64,000 nt of DNA from Demequina sp. NBRC 110052 (GCF_002090075.1 NZ_BBRI01000002.1:372001-436000), one strand, 5' to 3'; counted from the first letter of the stretch, positions 27,626 to 36,061 are shown. Numbers and translations: made by a program. Notes: generated by a model from the letters alone, not told the origin.

Positions 27626-27680
27626 CGCCGAGCCGACCATCGCGTCGGCGTCATGGCCGCCCGCATGAGAAGGTGAAGCC

Positions 27681-28484
27681 ATGAGCAAGAAGGTGCGCAT
27701 CCACCACTTCAAGGAGATGAAGCAGCGCGGTGAGAAGATCACCATGCTGACCGCCTACGACTACCCCACCGCGAAGGCATTCGACGCCGCTGGCGTGGAC
27801 ATGCTGCTCGTGGGCGACTCGCTCGCCGACAACATCCTCGGCTACGAGTCCACGGGCCCTGTCACTCTGGACGAGATGATCCCGTTCGCGCGCGCCGTCG
27901 CGCGTGGCGCCGAGCGCGCCTTCGTCGTCGCGGACCTGCCGTTCGGGTCGTACGAGGTCTCGCCCGAGCAGGCCGTGGAGTCGTCAGTGCGCATGATGAA
28001 GCTCTCAGGCGCGCAGGCCGTCAAGTTCGAGGGTGGCCGTCGCGTTGCTCGACAGGCCAAGGCCGTGACCGATGCAGGCATCCCCTTCTGCGGCCACCTG
28101 GGCTTCACGCCGCAGAGCGAGAACGCGCTCGGCGGCCACCGCGTCCAGGGACGCGGTGAGCAGGGCGTCAAGGACCTCATCGATGACGCGCTCGCGCTCC
28201 AGGAGGCCGGCGCGTTCGCGGTGGTGCTCGAGATGGTCGCCGCGCCCGCGGCTCGCGCCGTCACCGAGGCACTGGATATCCCGACGATCGGCATCGGCGC
28301 CGGCTCCAGCACGGACGGCCAGGTGCTCGTGTGGCTGGACATGGCGGGCGTGGGCGACTGGCACCCGCGCTTCTCGCGTCAGTTCGGCGCCGTAGGTGCC
28401 GCGATGACCGACGCCGCGGCCGGCTACGTGAAGGCCGTCAAGGACGTCGAGTTCCCTGCCGCCGAGCACACGTTCGAGAACTAG
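27681..28484 (+). CDS. panB: 3-methyl-2-oxobutanoate hydroxymethyltransferase
   Basis: First committed step of pantothenate (and so CoA and ACP cofactor) synthesis: adds a hydroxymethyl group from methylene-THF to ketoisovalerate. 267 aa, TIM barrel. Conserved blocks: KITMLTAYDYPTAKAFD (24-40), MLLVGDSLADNILGY with the metal-binding Asp, VKFEGG, GHLGFTPQ, and VVLEMV with the catalytic Glu. It lies 55 nt after nadE and may share its transcript. Other pan genes are absent. The 3' end overlaps the convergent membrane-protein gene by four bases. Confidence 0.95.
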   Translation: MSKKVRIHHFKEMKQRGEKITMLTAYDYPTAKAFDAAGVDMLLVGDSLADNILGYESTGPVTLDEMIPFARAVARGAERAFVVADLPFGSYEVSPEQAVESSVRMMKLSGAQAVKFEGGRRVARQAKAVTDAGIPFCGHLGFTPQSENALGGHRVQGRGEQGVKDLIDDALALQEAGAFAVVLEMVAAPAARAVTEALDIPTIGIGAGSSTDGQVLVWLDMAGVGDWHPRFSRQFGAVGAAMTDAAAGYVKAVKDVEFPAAEHTFEN

Positions 28485-28987
28485 CGCCGCGCGACGCGCA
28501 CGCCGTCCCACCGGCGCGGTGGCACATAGTAGAACGCCACCCATGCGGTGGCGGCACTCGTCAGCGACAGCACAGCGAACACCACCCGCACCCGCATAGG
28601 AATCGCTGGCTCCGAGGGCACCGCCGCGATGAGCGCGAACACGACGCTCGCGTGGACGTGGATCCAGGCGGCGACGAGGGCAACGGCCCGCTGTACACCG
28701 CGACCACTGGAGACCTCAGCGCCCGAGTCGCCGTGACGGGCCCGGCTCCAACCGTGCGCGGCCTTCACCGCCCACAGGACGAGGACGGGAACTGTGAGCG
28801 CGACTGCCAGCCCCACCAGAACGCCCCAGAAGAAGCCCGCTGGTCCGAGCCCAGTGACGACCGCAAGTCCTATCATTCCCACGCTCAGCTGACGGTAGGC
28901 GGCATCCGCGACGCCGATGATGAGGACGGTCAAGCCGAGCCACCGCCACCAGAACCCGCGGACGCGCAGAGGCGGATCGGGCCGCAT
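28481..28987 (-). CDS. Small membrane protein of unknown function
   Basis: A 168-aa protein with four to five hydrophobic segments: about 13-30, 33-55, 57-75, 105-125 and 132-152, with Arg-rich ends (MRPDPPLRVRGFWWRW and WDGVRVARR). No family motif is recognised. It lies 17 nt after the SPOR-like gene on the same strand and probably shares its transcript. Coding use (strong third-position GC, hydrophobic pattern) supports a real gene. Confidence 0.65.
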   Translation of the reverse strand: MRPDPPLRVRGFWWRWLGLTVLIIGVADAAYRQLSVGMIGLAVVTGLGPAGFFWGVLVGLAVALTVPVLVLWAVKAAHGWSRARHGDSGAEVSSGRGVQRAVALVAAWIHVHASVVFALIAAVPSEPAIPMRVRVVFAVLSLTSAATAWVAFYYVPPRRWDGVRVARR

Positions 28988-29004
28988 CGTGAGAGAGCGG
29001 ATCG

Positions 29005-29208
29005 TCAGTCCTCGTCTCCGCGCCACTGTGCGTCCTCGTCGGCCCACGCGTCGTTGCGCTTCTGCGCCGTCTCGAGCGCGCGTTCGGCCTCCTCGCGCGT
29101 CGCGTAAGGGCCCATCAGGTCCTCCCATGAGCTGAGTCGACCCTTCTCGACCATGTGCGTCCGCACGTTGTAGAAGTACTCGACCTGCTCGGGACCGTCG
29201 GTGGACAT
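29005..29208 (-). CDS. Short SPOR-like protein
   Basis: A 67-aa soluble protein rich in Glu and aromatic residues: EYFYNVRTHMVEKGRLSSW, then YATREEAERALETAQKRN, resembling the SPOR-domain-containing short proteins found in many actinobacteria. The ATG at 29208 is chosen because GGAGG lies eight bases upstream; an ATG two codons earlier is too close to that site. Its function is unknown. It is divergent from map, with 31 bp between starts. Confidence 0.75.
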   Translation of the reverse strand: MSTDGPEQVEYFYNVRTHMVEKGRLSSWEDLMGPYATREEAERALETAQKRNDAWADEDAQWRGDED

Positions 29209-29226
29209 CGGCATCGCCTCCGTGAA

Positions 29227-29239
29227 TAGACTGCCAGGC
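29227..29239 (+). promoter_or_regulatory. Leaderless promoter box of map
   Basis: TAGACT (29227-29232), seven bases, then the map ATG at 29240; no ribosome-binding site. Confidence 0.55.
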
Positions 29240-30121
29240 ATGGGCCCCGTACGCGAGAGCATCGTCAAGGGTGTCGTCGCGCCGATGCGTGACGTGCCGA
29301 AGTCCATCCAGCGACCTCCGTACGTGGGCGCCAAGCGCGCCGCGCGGTGGACCGGTGGAGACATCCACGACGCAGAGACCGTCGAACGCATCCGCGTGAG
29401 CGCGCGCATCGCCGCGCAGGCGCTCGCCGAGGTGGGCCGCCACGTGCGCCCCGGCATCACGACTGACGAGCTCGATCGCATCGGGCATGAGTTCGTGCTC
29501 GACCACGGCGCGTACCCCTCGACGCTCGGCTACCCGGGGGCAGCGGGACGGCCCCCGTTCCCCAAGGCGCTGTGCACGTCGGTGAACGAGGTCATCTGCC
29601 ACGGCATCCCCGACTCCACGGTGGTCCAGGAGGGCGACATCGTGAAGGTCGACATCACGGCCTACAAGGACGGCATGCACGGCGACAACTGCGGCTCGTT
29701 CATCGCCGGCGAAGGCTCGGAAGCCGCGACGCGCCTCGTCGAGGTGGCGCACGAAGCGATGATGCGCGGCGTGCGCGCGGCGATGCCAGGACGCGAGGTC
29801 AACGTGATCGGGCGCGTGATCGAGAAGTACGCGGCACGGTTCGGCTACGAGTCTGTGCGCAGTTACACCGGCCACGGCGTGGGGCCCGCCTTCCACACGG
29901 GACTCGTGATCCCGCACTATGACGCGGCTCCCCACCATGACGACGTGATCGAACCGGGAATGGTGTTCACCGTGGAGCCCATGCTCGTGGACGGCTCCGA
30001 GGCGAACCATGAGTGGGACGACGGCTGGACGGTCGTCACCAACGACGGTGGCTGGGTGGCTCAGTTCGAGCACACGATCCTCATCGGCGAGGACGGACCG
30101 GAGGTGTTGACACTCCCATGA
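29240..30121 (+). CDS. map: Methionine aminopeptidase, type I
   Basis: Removes the initiator methionine from new proteins; dinuclear-metal enzyme. The ATG at 29240 follows TAGACT by seven bases and gives 293 aa, with an N-terminal extension of about 40 residues before the catalytic domain, as in other actinobacterial forms with a proline-rich linker (VPKSIQRPPYVG). Metal ligands are visible: Asp in VKVDITAYKDG, Asp in MHGDNCGSF, His in YTGHGVGPAFH, Glu in FTVEPM and Glu in AQFEHTILI. The stop overlaps the ppgK start (ATGA), so the two are translationally coupled. Confidence 0.94.
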   Translation: MGPVRESIVKGVVAPMRDVPKSIQRPPYVGAKRAARWTGGDIHDAETVERIRVSARIAAQALAEVGRHVRPGITTDELDRIGHEFVLDHGAYPSTLGYPGAAGRPPFPKALCTSVNEVICHGIPDSTVVQEGDIVKVDITAYKDGMHGDNCGSFIAGEGSEAATRLVEVAHEAMMRGVRAAMPGREVNVIGRVIEKYAARFGYESVRSYTGHGVGPAFHTGLVIPHYDAAPHHDDVIEPGMVFTVEPMLVDGSEANHEWDDGWTVVTNDGGWVAQFEHTILIGEDGPEVLTLP

Positions 30122-30945
30122 GCAAGCACATCGCGATCGGCGTCGACATCGGCGGCACCGGCATCAAGGCCGCTCCGGTCAACCTGAAGACCGGGAAGTT
30201 CACCGAGGACCGCTACCGGATCCCCACGCCGCAGCCCGCGACGCCCGAGTCCGTCGGCAAGACGGTCGCGAAGTGCATCGCGCGGTTCGAGCCGTCGCGC
30301 AAGACTCCCATCGGCGTCGCTTTCCCCGGCGTGATCCAGCACGGCGTCGTGAAGACGGCCGCGAACGTGGACGACTCGTGGATCGGCACGGACCTACGGC
30401 AGGTCATCCGGGACTACGCGGGCCACGACGTGCACGTCCTCAACGATGCCGACGCCGCCGGCTACGGCGAGTTCCTCTACGGAGCGGCGCACAAGCGGGA
30501 CGGCTCGGTCTTCCTCGCGACGCTGGGCACCGGCGTGGGCACTGCGATGATCGTGGACGGCACGCTGGTGCCCAACCTCGAGCTCGGCCACCTCGAGATC
30601 GATGGCCACGACGCGGAGGACTATGCCGCAGAGTCTGCGCGCGATCGCCACGATCTGGACTGGGACGGCTGGATCCCCCACCTGCAGCGCTACTTCACCG
30701 AGATCGAGCGCCTCCTGTGGCCCGACCTGATCATCGTCGGCGGCGGGATCTCCAAGTCCAGCCACATGTTCCTGCCCCGGCTCACGTTGCGTGCGCCGAT
30801 CATCCCTGCCGAACTCCTCAACGGCGCGGGGATCGTGGGCGCGGCCGCTGCGGCGCACGCGGCGGACAAGCGCGAGAAGGAGCGCGCCAAGGAACAGGCG
30901 AAGCGCGACGAGAAGGCCGCGAAGAAGTCAGGCAAGAAGTCGTAA
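30118..30945 (+). CDS. ppgK: Polyphosphate glucokinase
   Basis: Phosphorylates glucose with polyphosphate or ATP in the cytosol, feeding glycolysis; a ROK-family enzyme typical of actinobacteria. 275 aa. Motifs: phosphate loop GVDIGGTGIKAA (7-18), catalytic Asp in LNDADAAGYGE, and ATLGTGVGTAM; IIVGGGISK lies in the adenosine loop. The C-terminal tail (about 245-275) is a strongly basic Lys/Glu/Ala helix ending in KKSGKKS. It could phosphorylate glucose freed by the two alpha-glucosidases in the window. It overlaps the map stop by four bases. Confidence 0.94.
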   Translation: MSKHIAIGVDIGGTGIKAAPVNLKTGKFTEDRYRIPTPQPATPESVGKTVAKCIARFEPSRKTPIGVAFPGVIQHGVVKTAANVDDSWIGTDLRQVIRDYAGHDVHVLNDADAAGYGEFLYGAAHKRDGSVFLATLGTGVGTAMIVDGTLVPNLELGHLEIDGHDAEDYAAESARDRHDLDWDGWIPHLQRYFTEIERLLWPDLIIVGGGISKSSHMFLPRLTLRAPIIPAELLNGAGIVGAAAAAHAADKREKERAKEQAKRDEKAAKKSGKKS

Positions 30946-30969
30946 GAGGACGACTGACTGCACGCGAAC

Positions 30970-30995
30970 GCGGGGCCGCCTCTCGGCGGGCCCGC
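30970..30995. terminator. Probable bidirectional terminator between ppgK and padR
   Basis: GCGGGGCCGCC (30970-30980) and GGCGGGCCCGC (30985-30995) form an 11-bp stem with one mismatch and a TCTC loop, in the 86-nt gap between two convergent genes. Confidence 0.6.
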
Positions 30996-31031
30996 GGTCG
31001 CACGGTCTGGGGCTGTCTCTCGACGGTCCCG

Positions 31032-31694
31032 TCAGTCGACGTCGGCGAGCAGCCGGTACAGACGCTTGCGTGCGTCGGCGAGGATCTCGACCGCCTGCGC
31101 GGTCCGATCCTCGGGGCCCGGTGCGCGGGCCACGTGGATCGCCGCGTCCTTGAGCGCCATGAGCTCGGCGCGGAGCTCCCCGGCGGAGCGCTCGGCGGCG
31201 CCCTGATCGAAGAGGGCCTCGTGCTCCGCGGCGTGCTCGTCGCACCATGCCTCGCCTTCCGTGGTCAGCGACGCGGTCTTGCGCCCCTCGACCGTCTCCA
31301 TGACCACGAGGCCCTCATCCTCGAGCGCCTGGAGCGTCGGATAGATCGATCCAGGGCTGGGCGTCCACGCGCCGTCGCTGCGGTCCTCGATCGCACGGAT
31401 CAGGTCGTAGCCATGCCTGGGCTGCTCGGCGAGCAGCATCAGGATCGCCGCGCGCACGTCGCCGCGGGGGCGTCCTCCGTGCGGCCCGCGCCCGCGTCCC
31501 CGCCCAGGTCCGCCGTGCCGCCCCCCACCTCCGGGGCCACCGTGCCGCCCCATCGGGCCGCGATCCTTGCCGCCGTGACCGGCCCCCAAGCCCTCAGCCC
31601 CAGCGTCGGGCACGGGACCCATGGGCCCGCCATGCCGGCGGCGACCGCGCGGGCCTCCGTGGTCAGCAGTGTCGTTCCAGTCGTGATCTCTCAT
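31032..31694 (-). CDS. PadR-family regulator with Gly/His-rich N-terminal extension
   Basis: A 220-aa repressor. Residues 1-77 are low complexity (HGG, GRG and RHGGP repeats), then the winged helix begins (RGDVRAAILMLLAEQPRHGYDL, and the wing SPGSIYPTLQALEDEGLV), followed by a coiled C-terminal dimerisation helix. The ATG at 31694 has AAAGGAG six bases upstream; the ATG just before it (31697) would be too close. A consensus-like promoter with embedded palindromes lies upstream, pointing to autoregulation. PadR genes usually control a neighbouring transporter, but no obvious partner gene adjoins this one. Confidence 0.87.
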   Translation of the reverse strand: MRDHDWNDTADHGGPRGRRRHGGPMGPVPDAGAEGLGAGHGGKDRGPMGRHGGPGGGGRHGGPGRGRGRGPHGGRPRGDVRAAILMLLAEQPRHGYDLIRAIEDRSDGAWTPSPGSIYPTLQALEDEGLVVMETVEGRKTASLTTEGEAWCDEHAAEHEALFDQGAAERSAGELRAELMALKDAAIHVARAPGPEDRTAQAVEILADARKRLYRLLADVD

Positions 31695-31718
31695 CATGGA
31701 CTCCTTTCGTGTCGCTCC

Positions 31719-31762
31719 TATCGCGACTGCTTCACGATATATCGCGATAGTAATACTGTCAA
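31719..31762 (-). promoter_or_regulatory. padR promoter with overlapping operators
   Basis: On the minus strand, TTGACA (+ coordinates 31757-31762), a 17-bp spacer and TATCGT (31734-31739) make the best sigma-70-type promoter in the window. The perfect palindrome TATCGCGATA (31740-31749) fills the spacer end, and a second half-like copy TATCGCGA is at 31719-31726, near the expected transcription start. The AT-rich stretch stands out locally. The layout fits PadR autorepression. Confidence 0.75.
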
Positions 31763-31826
31763 TGTCGTCTCTCCAGTGCCGGACCCGACCGAGCGCCGCG
31801 ATCGCGTGCGACGCGGGCGACGGTCC

Positions 31827-31838
31827 TAGGCTCGAGGC
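31827..31838 (+). promoter_or_regulatory. Leaderless promoter box of the GNAT gene
   Basis: TAGGCT (31827-31832), six bases, then ATG at 31839; no Shine-Dalgarno. Confidence 0.55.
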
Positions 31839-32432
31839 ATGAGCTTCGCCGACAACCCGGACCTCACGCACCCGCTGGTGCGACTCGAGCCGCTCTCCCC
31901 GTCGCACCGTGACGACCTCAGCGACGCCGTGCGCGACGGCGACCTGTGGCGCACCTGGTACACCTCGATCCCCTCCCCGTCCGGCATGGAGGCAGAGATC
32001 GAACGACGCCTCTCGCTGCAGTTCGAGGGGCTCATGGCGCCCTGGGCGATCGTGCCGACCAGCACCGGGCGCGCCGTGGGCATGACGACCTTCATGAACC
32101 TCGACGAGCCGAACCGACGGCTCGAGATCGGCAGCACGTGGCTCGGTCGGGCGGCCCAGGGCACGGGCGTCAACCCGGCCGCCAAGCTGCTGCTCCTCAC
32201 CCGTGCGTTCGAAGAGCTCGAGTGCATCGCGGTAGAGTTCCGCACGCACTGGCACAACCGTCAGTCCCGCGAGGCCATCGCCCGTCTGGGTGCGAAGCAA
32301 GACGGCGTGCTCCGCAGCCACCAGATCCTGTCTGACGGCTCGCGCCGCGACACCGTGGTCTTCTCGATCCTCGAGGACGAGTGGCCGTCTGTCCGCAACG
32401 GGCTGCTCGCGCGCCTCGCGACTCGGAAGTGA
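31839..32432 (+). CDS. GNAT acetyltransferase, RimJ/RimL type
   Basis: A 197-aa acetyl-CoA-dependent N-acetyltransferase. The order of elements fits the RimJ/RimL branch: N-terminal LVRLEPLSPSHRDDL, LEIGSTWLGRAAQGTGVNPAAKLLLL (acetyl-CoA-binding turn plus following helix), and EFRTHWHNRQSREAIARLGAKQDG, the characteristic C-terminal block. Substrate could be a protein N-terminus or a small amine; it cannot be told. TAGGCT lies six bases before the ATG. Alone on its strand between divergent padR and the oxygenase gene. Confidence 0.85.
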   Translation: MSFADNPDLTHPLVRLEPLSPSHRDDLSDAVRDGDLWRTWYTSIPSPSGMEAEIERRLSLQFEGLMAPWAIVPTSTGRAVGMTTFMNLDEPNRRLEIGSTWLGRAAQGTGVNPAAKLLLLTRAFEELECIAVEFRTHWHNRQSREAIARLGAKQDGVLRSHQILSDGSRRDTVVFSILEDEWPSVRNGLLARLATRK

Positions 32433-32462
32433 CAACGCCGGATCCACGTTGACGACTGCATC

Positions 32463-33362
32463 ATGAGCCGCACCATGTCCCCCGTCGCACGCCTCCGCCG
32501 CCGCGCGGGCCACGCGGTCTTCCTCAAGATCGCGGGCCCCGACGGCGACGCCGCCCGTTCGCGAGTACACGACACCCCTGGCGAGCGCTGGTTCCCGCCC
32601 GGCACGCCGATCCGGCGCGTGCACGCCGACGTCACCACGTTCGTGGGCGGCCTGCGCGCGCTCCTGCTGCAGTCGCTGCACCCCCTGGCGATGGCCGGAG
32701 TCGCCGGACACTCCGGGTACCGCGGCGACCCGTGGGGCCGGCTCGCGCGCACGTCGACCTTCCTCGCCTTCACCACGTTCGGTGCCGAGCGCGACGCCGA
32801 GCGCATGGTGAGCGTCGTCAGAGACGCCCACGAGAAGGTGCGGGGCACCGCTCCCGACGGACGCCCCTACTTCGCCGGCGACCCTCACCTGCTCACCTGG
32901 GTCCACATCGCGGAGGCGGAGTCGTTCCTTGCCGCGCACCAACGCTACGGCGAGCGTCCCCTCACACCGACAGAGGCCGACCTCTATGTCGCGCAAACGG
33001 GACGCGTCGCGCGAGAGCTCGGCGCCGTCGACGTGCCGACGACCGTCGCCGAGCTCGCCGATGCCTTCGACCGGTATCGCCCCGAACTGCGTGCGACGCC
33101 CGAGGCCCTCGACACCGCGCACTTCCTGCTCAAGGAACCTCCGCTGCCCTGGCCCGTGCGACCTCCCTACGCACTCCTCGCGTCAGGTGCCGCCGCGCTG
33201 CTGCCTGACTGGGCACGAGCTGAACTGCGGCTCGATGGATGGGCGACGCGCACGTTCGGACCCGCGTCTGGCGCGCTCGCGACACACGGCATCCGCTGGA
33301 TCATGGGCTCTGCCGACAAGCGCGCGAGCACCGTCGACGACGGGCAGACCGCCGCTCGCTGA
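32463..33362 (+). CDS. MpaB-type oxygenase (DUF2236)
   Basis: A 299-aa protein with the conserved blocks of the ER-bound/rubber-oxygenase-related DUF2236 family: RVHADVTTFVGGLRALLLQSLHPLAMAGVAGHSG, RTSTFLAFTTFG, AHEKVRG, and the DPHLLTWVH motif with a likely haem-associated histidine. Members include fungal mycophenolic acid MpaB and latex-clearing protein Lcp; the bacterial majority have no known substrate. No signal peptide. It follows the GNAT gene by 30 nt. Confidence 0.83.
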   Translation: MSRTMSPVARLRRRAGHAVFLKIAGPDGDAARSRVHDTPGERWFPPGTPIRRVHADVTTFVGGLRALLLQSLHPLAMAGVAGHSGYRGDPWGRLARTSTFLAFTTFGAERDAERMVSVVRDAHEKVRGTAPDGRPYFAGDPHLLTWVHIAEAESFLAAHQRYGERPLTPTEADLYVAQTGRVARELGAVDVPTTVAELADAFDRYRPELRATPEALDTAHFLLKEPPLPWPVRPPYALLASGAAALLPDWARAELRLDGWATRTFGPASGALATHGIRWIMGSADKRASTVDDGQTAAR

Positions 33363-33378
33363 CGCGGCCTCGCGGGCG

Positions 33379-33915
33379 CTACACGCGAGGAAGGTCGAGC
33401 GCCATGCGGATGTCCCACACGCCATCCGAGTCGATGCGCGCTCCTGTGTCTCGGAACCCGCAGCGCTCGTACGCGCGCGCCGCGCGTTCGTGGTCCGGAT
33501 GCACGTCCAGGTGGAGCACCGCCAGTCCCTGCGCTGCCGTCCACTCCGCGGCCGCGGCGATGAGCGACTCGAGAATGCCCTCACGACGGTGTGCCGGGTC
33601 GATGTACACACCGACCAGGACCGCATCGTCTCTCGTGCGCGTCAGCCCGTAGTAGTCCTTGTCTCCTGTGCGGAAGATGAGCACCGCGACGGAGCCCACC
33701 CACCCGTCGGGCGCCTCCGCGACGAACTGCGCCGCTGCACCGCCCGACGCAGCGGCGCGGGCGCGCTCTTCCCACCGGGAGTCGGGCCACGCGGAGGCTT
33801 CCTCGTAGGTCTCGAGGAACGCGAGATGGGCGAGCGGGTCGCGCAGCGCTGCGAGCCGGAGCTCCTTGACACGGCGCCACTCGTCGGCGCGGATGCGCCG
33901 GATCGTGATGGTCAC
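33379..33915 (-). CDS. GNAT acetyltransferase
   Basis: A 178-aa GNAT protein: N-terminal IRRIRADEWRRVKELRLAAL, a central beta strand GWVGSVAVLIF, the acetyl-CoA-binding VGVYIDPAHRREGILESLI, and the C-terminal HLDVHPDHERAARAYERCGF. The GTG at 33915 overlaps the LCP-gene stop by four bases (GTGA), so it is translated as the second gene of that operon. Target unknown. Confidence 0.85.
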   Translation of the reverse strand: MTITIRRIRADEWRRVKELRLAALRDPLAHLAFLETYEEASAWPDSRWEERARAAASGGAAAQFVAEAPDGWVGSVAVLIFRTGDKDYYGLTRTRDDAVLVGVYIDPAHRREGILESLIAAAAEWTAAQGLAVLHLDVHPDHERAARAYERCGFRDTGARIDSDGVWDIRMALDLPRV

Positions 33916-35201
33916 AGACCGTCGGTCCCGCCGACCTCGGTGCCGGGCGCATACGCACCGTCGGCGATGTCCTCCCAGAACTGATCGATCTCGTCGGGAT
34001 CGAGAAGGACTGTCGACGAGCCGTTCACGCGGTGGTCGAGGCTCGCAAGAGGCGGAGTGCCGTGCACCGCCTCGCCTCCGCGCGCCGCGTTGAAGGCGAG
34101 GGCGAATCGTGCGAGGTCGAGCGCGTCGGCCTCCTGATCGACGGCGACCGCTCCCAGCCCCGCTTCCATGAGAGGAATGGCCTTGAACGGGTTGAACACG
34201 ACGCCAGGCTCGAGGACCTTGTCCGCCACTGCCGACACGACCTGCTGCTGACGAGCGGTGCGCCCGATGTCGCCATCGGGGTCGGCGTACCGCATGCGCG
34301 CGAAGGCGAGGGCCGTCGCCCCGTCCGAGTCGTGGCATCCTGCGGTCCAGTACAGCTCGCTGCGTGCGTCCGCGACATCGTAGTCGAGGCACAGCTCGAC
34401 GCCTCCGACCGCGTCCACGATCTCGACGACGCCTCCGAAACCGATCTCCACGTAGTGATCCACCGTGAGACCCGTGAGGCCCTCGACCGTCTCCACGAGC
34501 AGCGGCGCACCGCCCCACGCGAACGCGGCGTTGATCTTGCTCGCGTCATGCCCGGGGATGTCGACATACGAGTCGCGCGGGATGCTGATGAGCGCGACCG
34601 GGCCCTCCACGGGCTGGTGCAGCAGCATGATCGTGTCGGTGCGTGCGCCCTCGGTGCCGTCGTCGGACCAGCCGTCGCGCGAGTCGGAACCGACGATGAG
34701 GTACGTCATGCCCTCGGTGTTGCCGGCTCCGCTGAGCGCATCCACGTGCGTGATGCGGGCGTTGACCCAGTTGAGGAGCACCAGCGCGCCGATCACGAGT
34801 CCCACGACGAGAGTCAGCGCGAGGACGCCCAACGTGCGCAGCACTGGCCGGCGCCGGCGCCGCGAACGAGCGGGCCTCGGCGACGCGACGGGCTCGACGG
34901 TCGCGGGCCGAGGGGCGGTGCGACCGCGGGAACGCTCGGGAGCCCGCCGTGGCTCATTGCTGCCAGACCTCGGCGGTGCGGCGGCGGGCCGCGTCGTGCG
35001 GCGCTGCGGCGCCGACGGCTGAGGAGCGGGCGCGGGCCGCACCGACGCCGGGCGCCCACTCTGACCTGCAGGATCGCGCCGCGGCGCGCCGGGCTGGGCC
35101 GGACGCGCACCGCGCGGCGCCACCGAGGGAGGCATCGGCCTCTTCGCGCCGGTTGGACGGCCCCTGTCGTCGCGACCGGAATCGCCGCCTCGAGTGCTCA
35201 C
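33912..35201 (-). CDS. LytR-CpsA-Psr (LCP) family protein
   Basis: Probable ligase that attaches glycopolymers (teichoic acid-like or other) to cell-wall peptidoglycan, acting outside the membrane. 429 aa. Residues 1-105 form an unusually long cytoplasmic Pro/Arg/Ala-rich tail, followed by a membrane helix (LGVLALTLVVGLVIGALVLL) and the LCP domain with VGSDSRDG, RTDTIMLLHQ, SIPRDSYVDIPG (catalytic Arg/Asp pair region), and FARMRYADPDGDIGRTARQQ. The GTG at 35201 lies seven bases after TACTCT, suggesting a leaderless mRNA. Coupled to the downstream GNAT gene. Confidence 0.9.
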   Translation of the reverse strand: MSTRGGDSGRDDRGRPTGAKRPMPPSVAPRGARPAQPGAPRRDPAGQSGRPASVRPAPAPQPSAPQRRTTRPAAAPPRSGSNEPRRAPERSRGRTAPRPATVEPVASPRPARSRRRRRPVLRTLGVLALTLVVGLVIGALVLLNWVNARITHVDALSGAGNTEGMTYLIVGSDSRDGWSDDGTEGARTDTIMLLHQPVEGPVALISIPRDSYVDIPGHDASKINAAFAWGGAPLLVETVEGLTGLTVDHYVEIGFGGVVEIVDAVGGVELCLDYDVADARSELYWTAGCHDSDGATALAFARMRYADPDGDIGRTARQQQVVSAVADKVLEPGVVFNPFKAIPLMEAGLGAVAVDQEADALDLARFALAFNAARGGEAVHGTPPLASLDHRVNGSSTVLLDPDEIDQFWEDIADGAYAPGTEVGGTDGL

Positions 35202-35214
35202 TCGCCCGAGAGTA
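35202..35214 (-). promoter_or_regulatory. Leaderless promoter box of the LCP gene
   Basis: On the minus strand TACTCT (35214-35209) is followed by seven bases and the GTG start at 35201; no Shine-Dalgarno. Confidence 0.5.
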
Positions 35215-35338
35215 CCTGCGCGCGCGTCGCGCCCCTCGCAGGCGGGGCCGACCGTCTGCGGGCACGCGTGCGGGAACACCTGACCTTGACCGAGAGTTGA
35301 CCTGACGTGGCTGTGACGCGTGAGCACGAGACCGACCG

Positions 35339-36061
35339 ATGACGACGACCGACGGACCTCGGGGCGTGCCCTCGACGCTCCCTGAGCAGCCGCATCGGCT
35401 CGCCTCGCGGGACGACATCGCGCGGCTGATCCTCCCGTACAAGTTCGGGATGCAGGAGATCACCACCAAGGTCGAGATTCTGCGCGAAGAGTTCGAGCTG
35501 CTGCACGACTACAACCCGATCGACCACGTGTCGAGCAGACTCAAGTCCCTCGAGAGCGTCGTGGACAAGGTCTCCCGCAAGGGCGGCGTCGCGACCGCCG
35601 AGTGGATCCGTGCGAGCGTGACGGACATCGCCGGCGTGAGGGTCGTGTGCTCGTTCGCCTCGGACGTGCGACTCGTCCACGAGGCGCTCACGAGCCAGGA
35701 GGACGTGCGGGTGCTCCAGACCAAGGACTACATCGCGAGCCCCAAGTTCAACGGCTACCGATCGCTGCACACGATCGTGGGAATCCCCGTCTTCATGTCC
35801 TCCGAGACGGTCGAGGTGCCTGTCGAGGTGCAGTTCCGCACCGTCGCCATGGACTTCTGGGCGAGCCTCGAGCACAAGATCTTCTACAAGTACCGCGGGG
35901 ATGTGCCGGACGGCCTCCAGGCTCAGCTGCGCGACGCCGCCGCCACCGCGGCGCACATGGACGACGAGATGGAGCGGCTGCACGACTCGGTGCACGGCGA
36001 CCGTCATGCGCCCGACGCCGGAGCCGGCATCCTCGGAGACGTTCCCCGAGGTCTCGTCTAG
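35339..36061 (+). CDS. Small alarmone (p)ppGpp synthetase
   Basis: A 240-aa single-domain RelA/SpoT-type synthetase without an HD hydrolase or regulatory region, so a small alarmone synthetase (YjbM/YwaC-like). The opening KFGMQEITTKVEILREEF is typical of that group; YNPIDHVSSRLKSLESV and RKGG... belong to the ATP/GTP site, and NGYRSLHTIV, EVPVEVQFRT and FWASLEHKIFYKY are the conserved synthetase blocks with the catalytic Asp/Glu region. It makes pppGpp or ppGpp in stress responses. Divergent from the LCP gene by 137 bp. Confidence 0.9.
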   Translation: MTTTDGPRGVPSTLPEQPHRLASRDDIARLILPYKFGMQEITTKVEILREEFELLHDYNPIDHVSSRLKSLESVVDKVSRKGGVATAEWIRASVTDIAGVRVVCSFASDVRLVHEALTSQEDVRVLQTKDYIASPKFNGYRSLHTIVGIPVFMSSETVEVPVEVQFRTVAMDFWASLEHKIFYKYRGDVPDGLQAQLRDAAATAAHMDDEMERLHDSVHGDRHAPDAGAGILGDVPRGLV

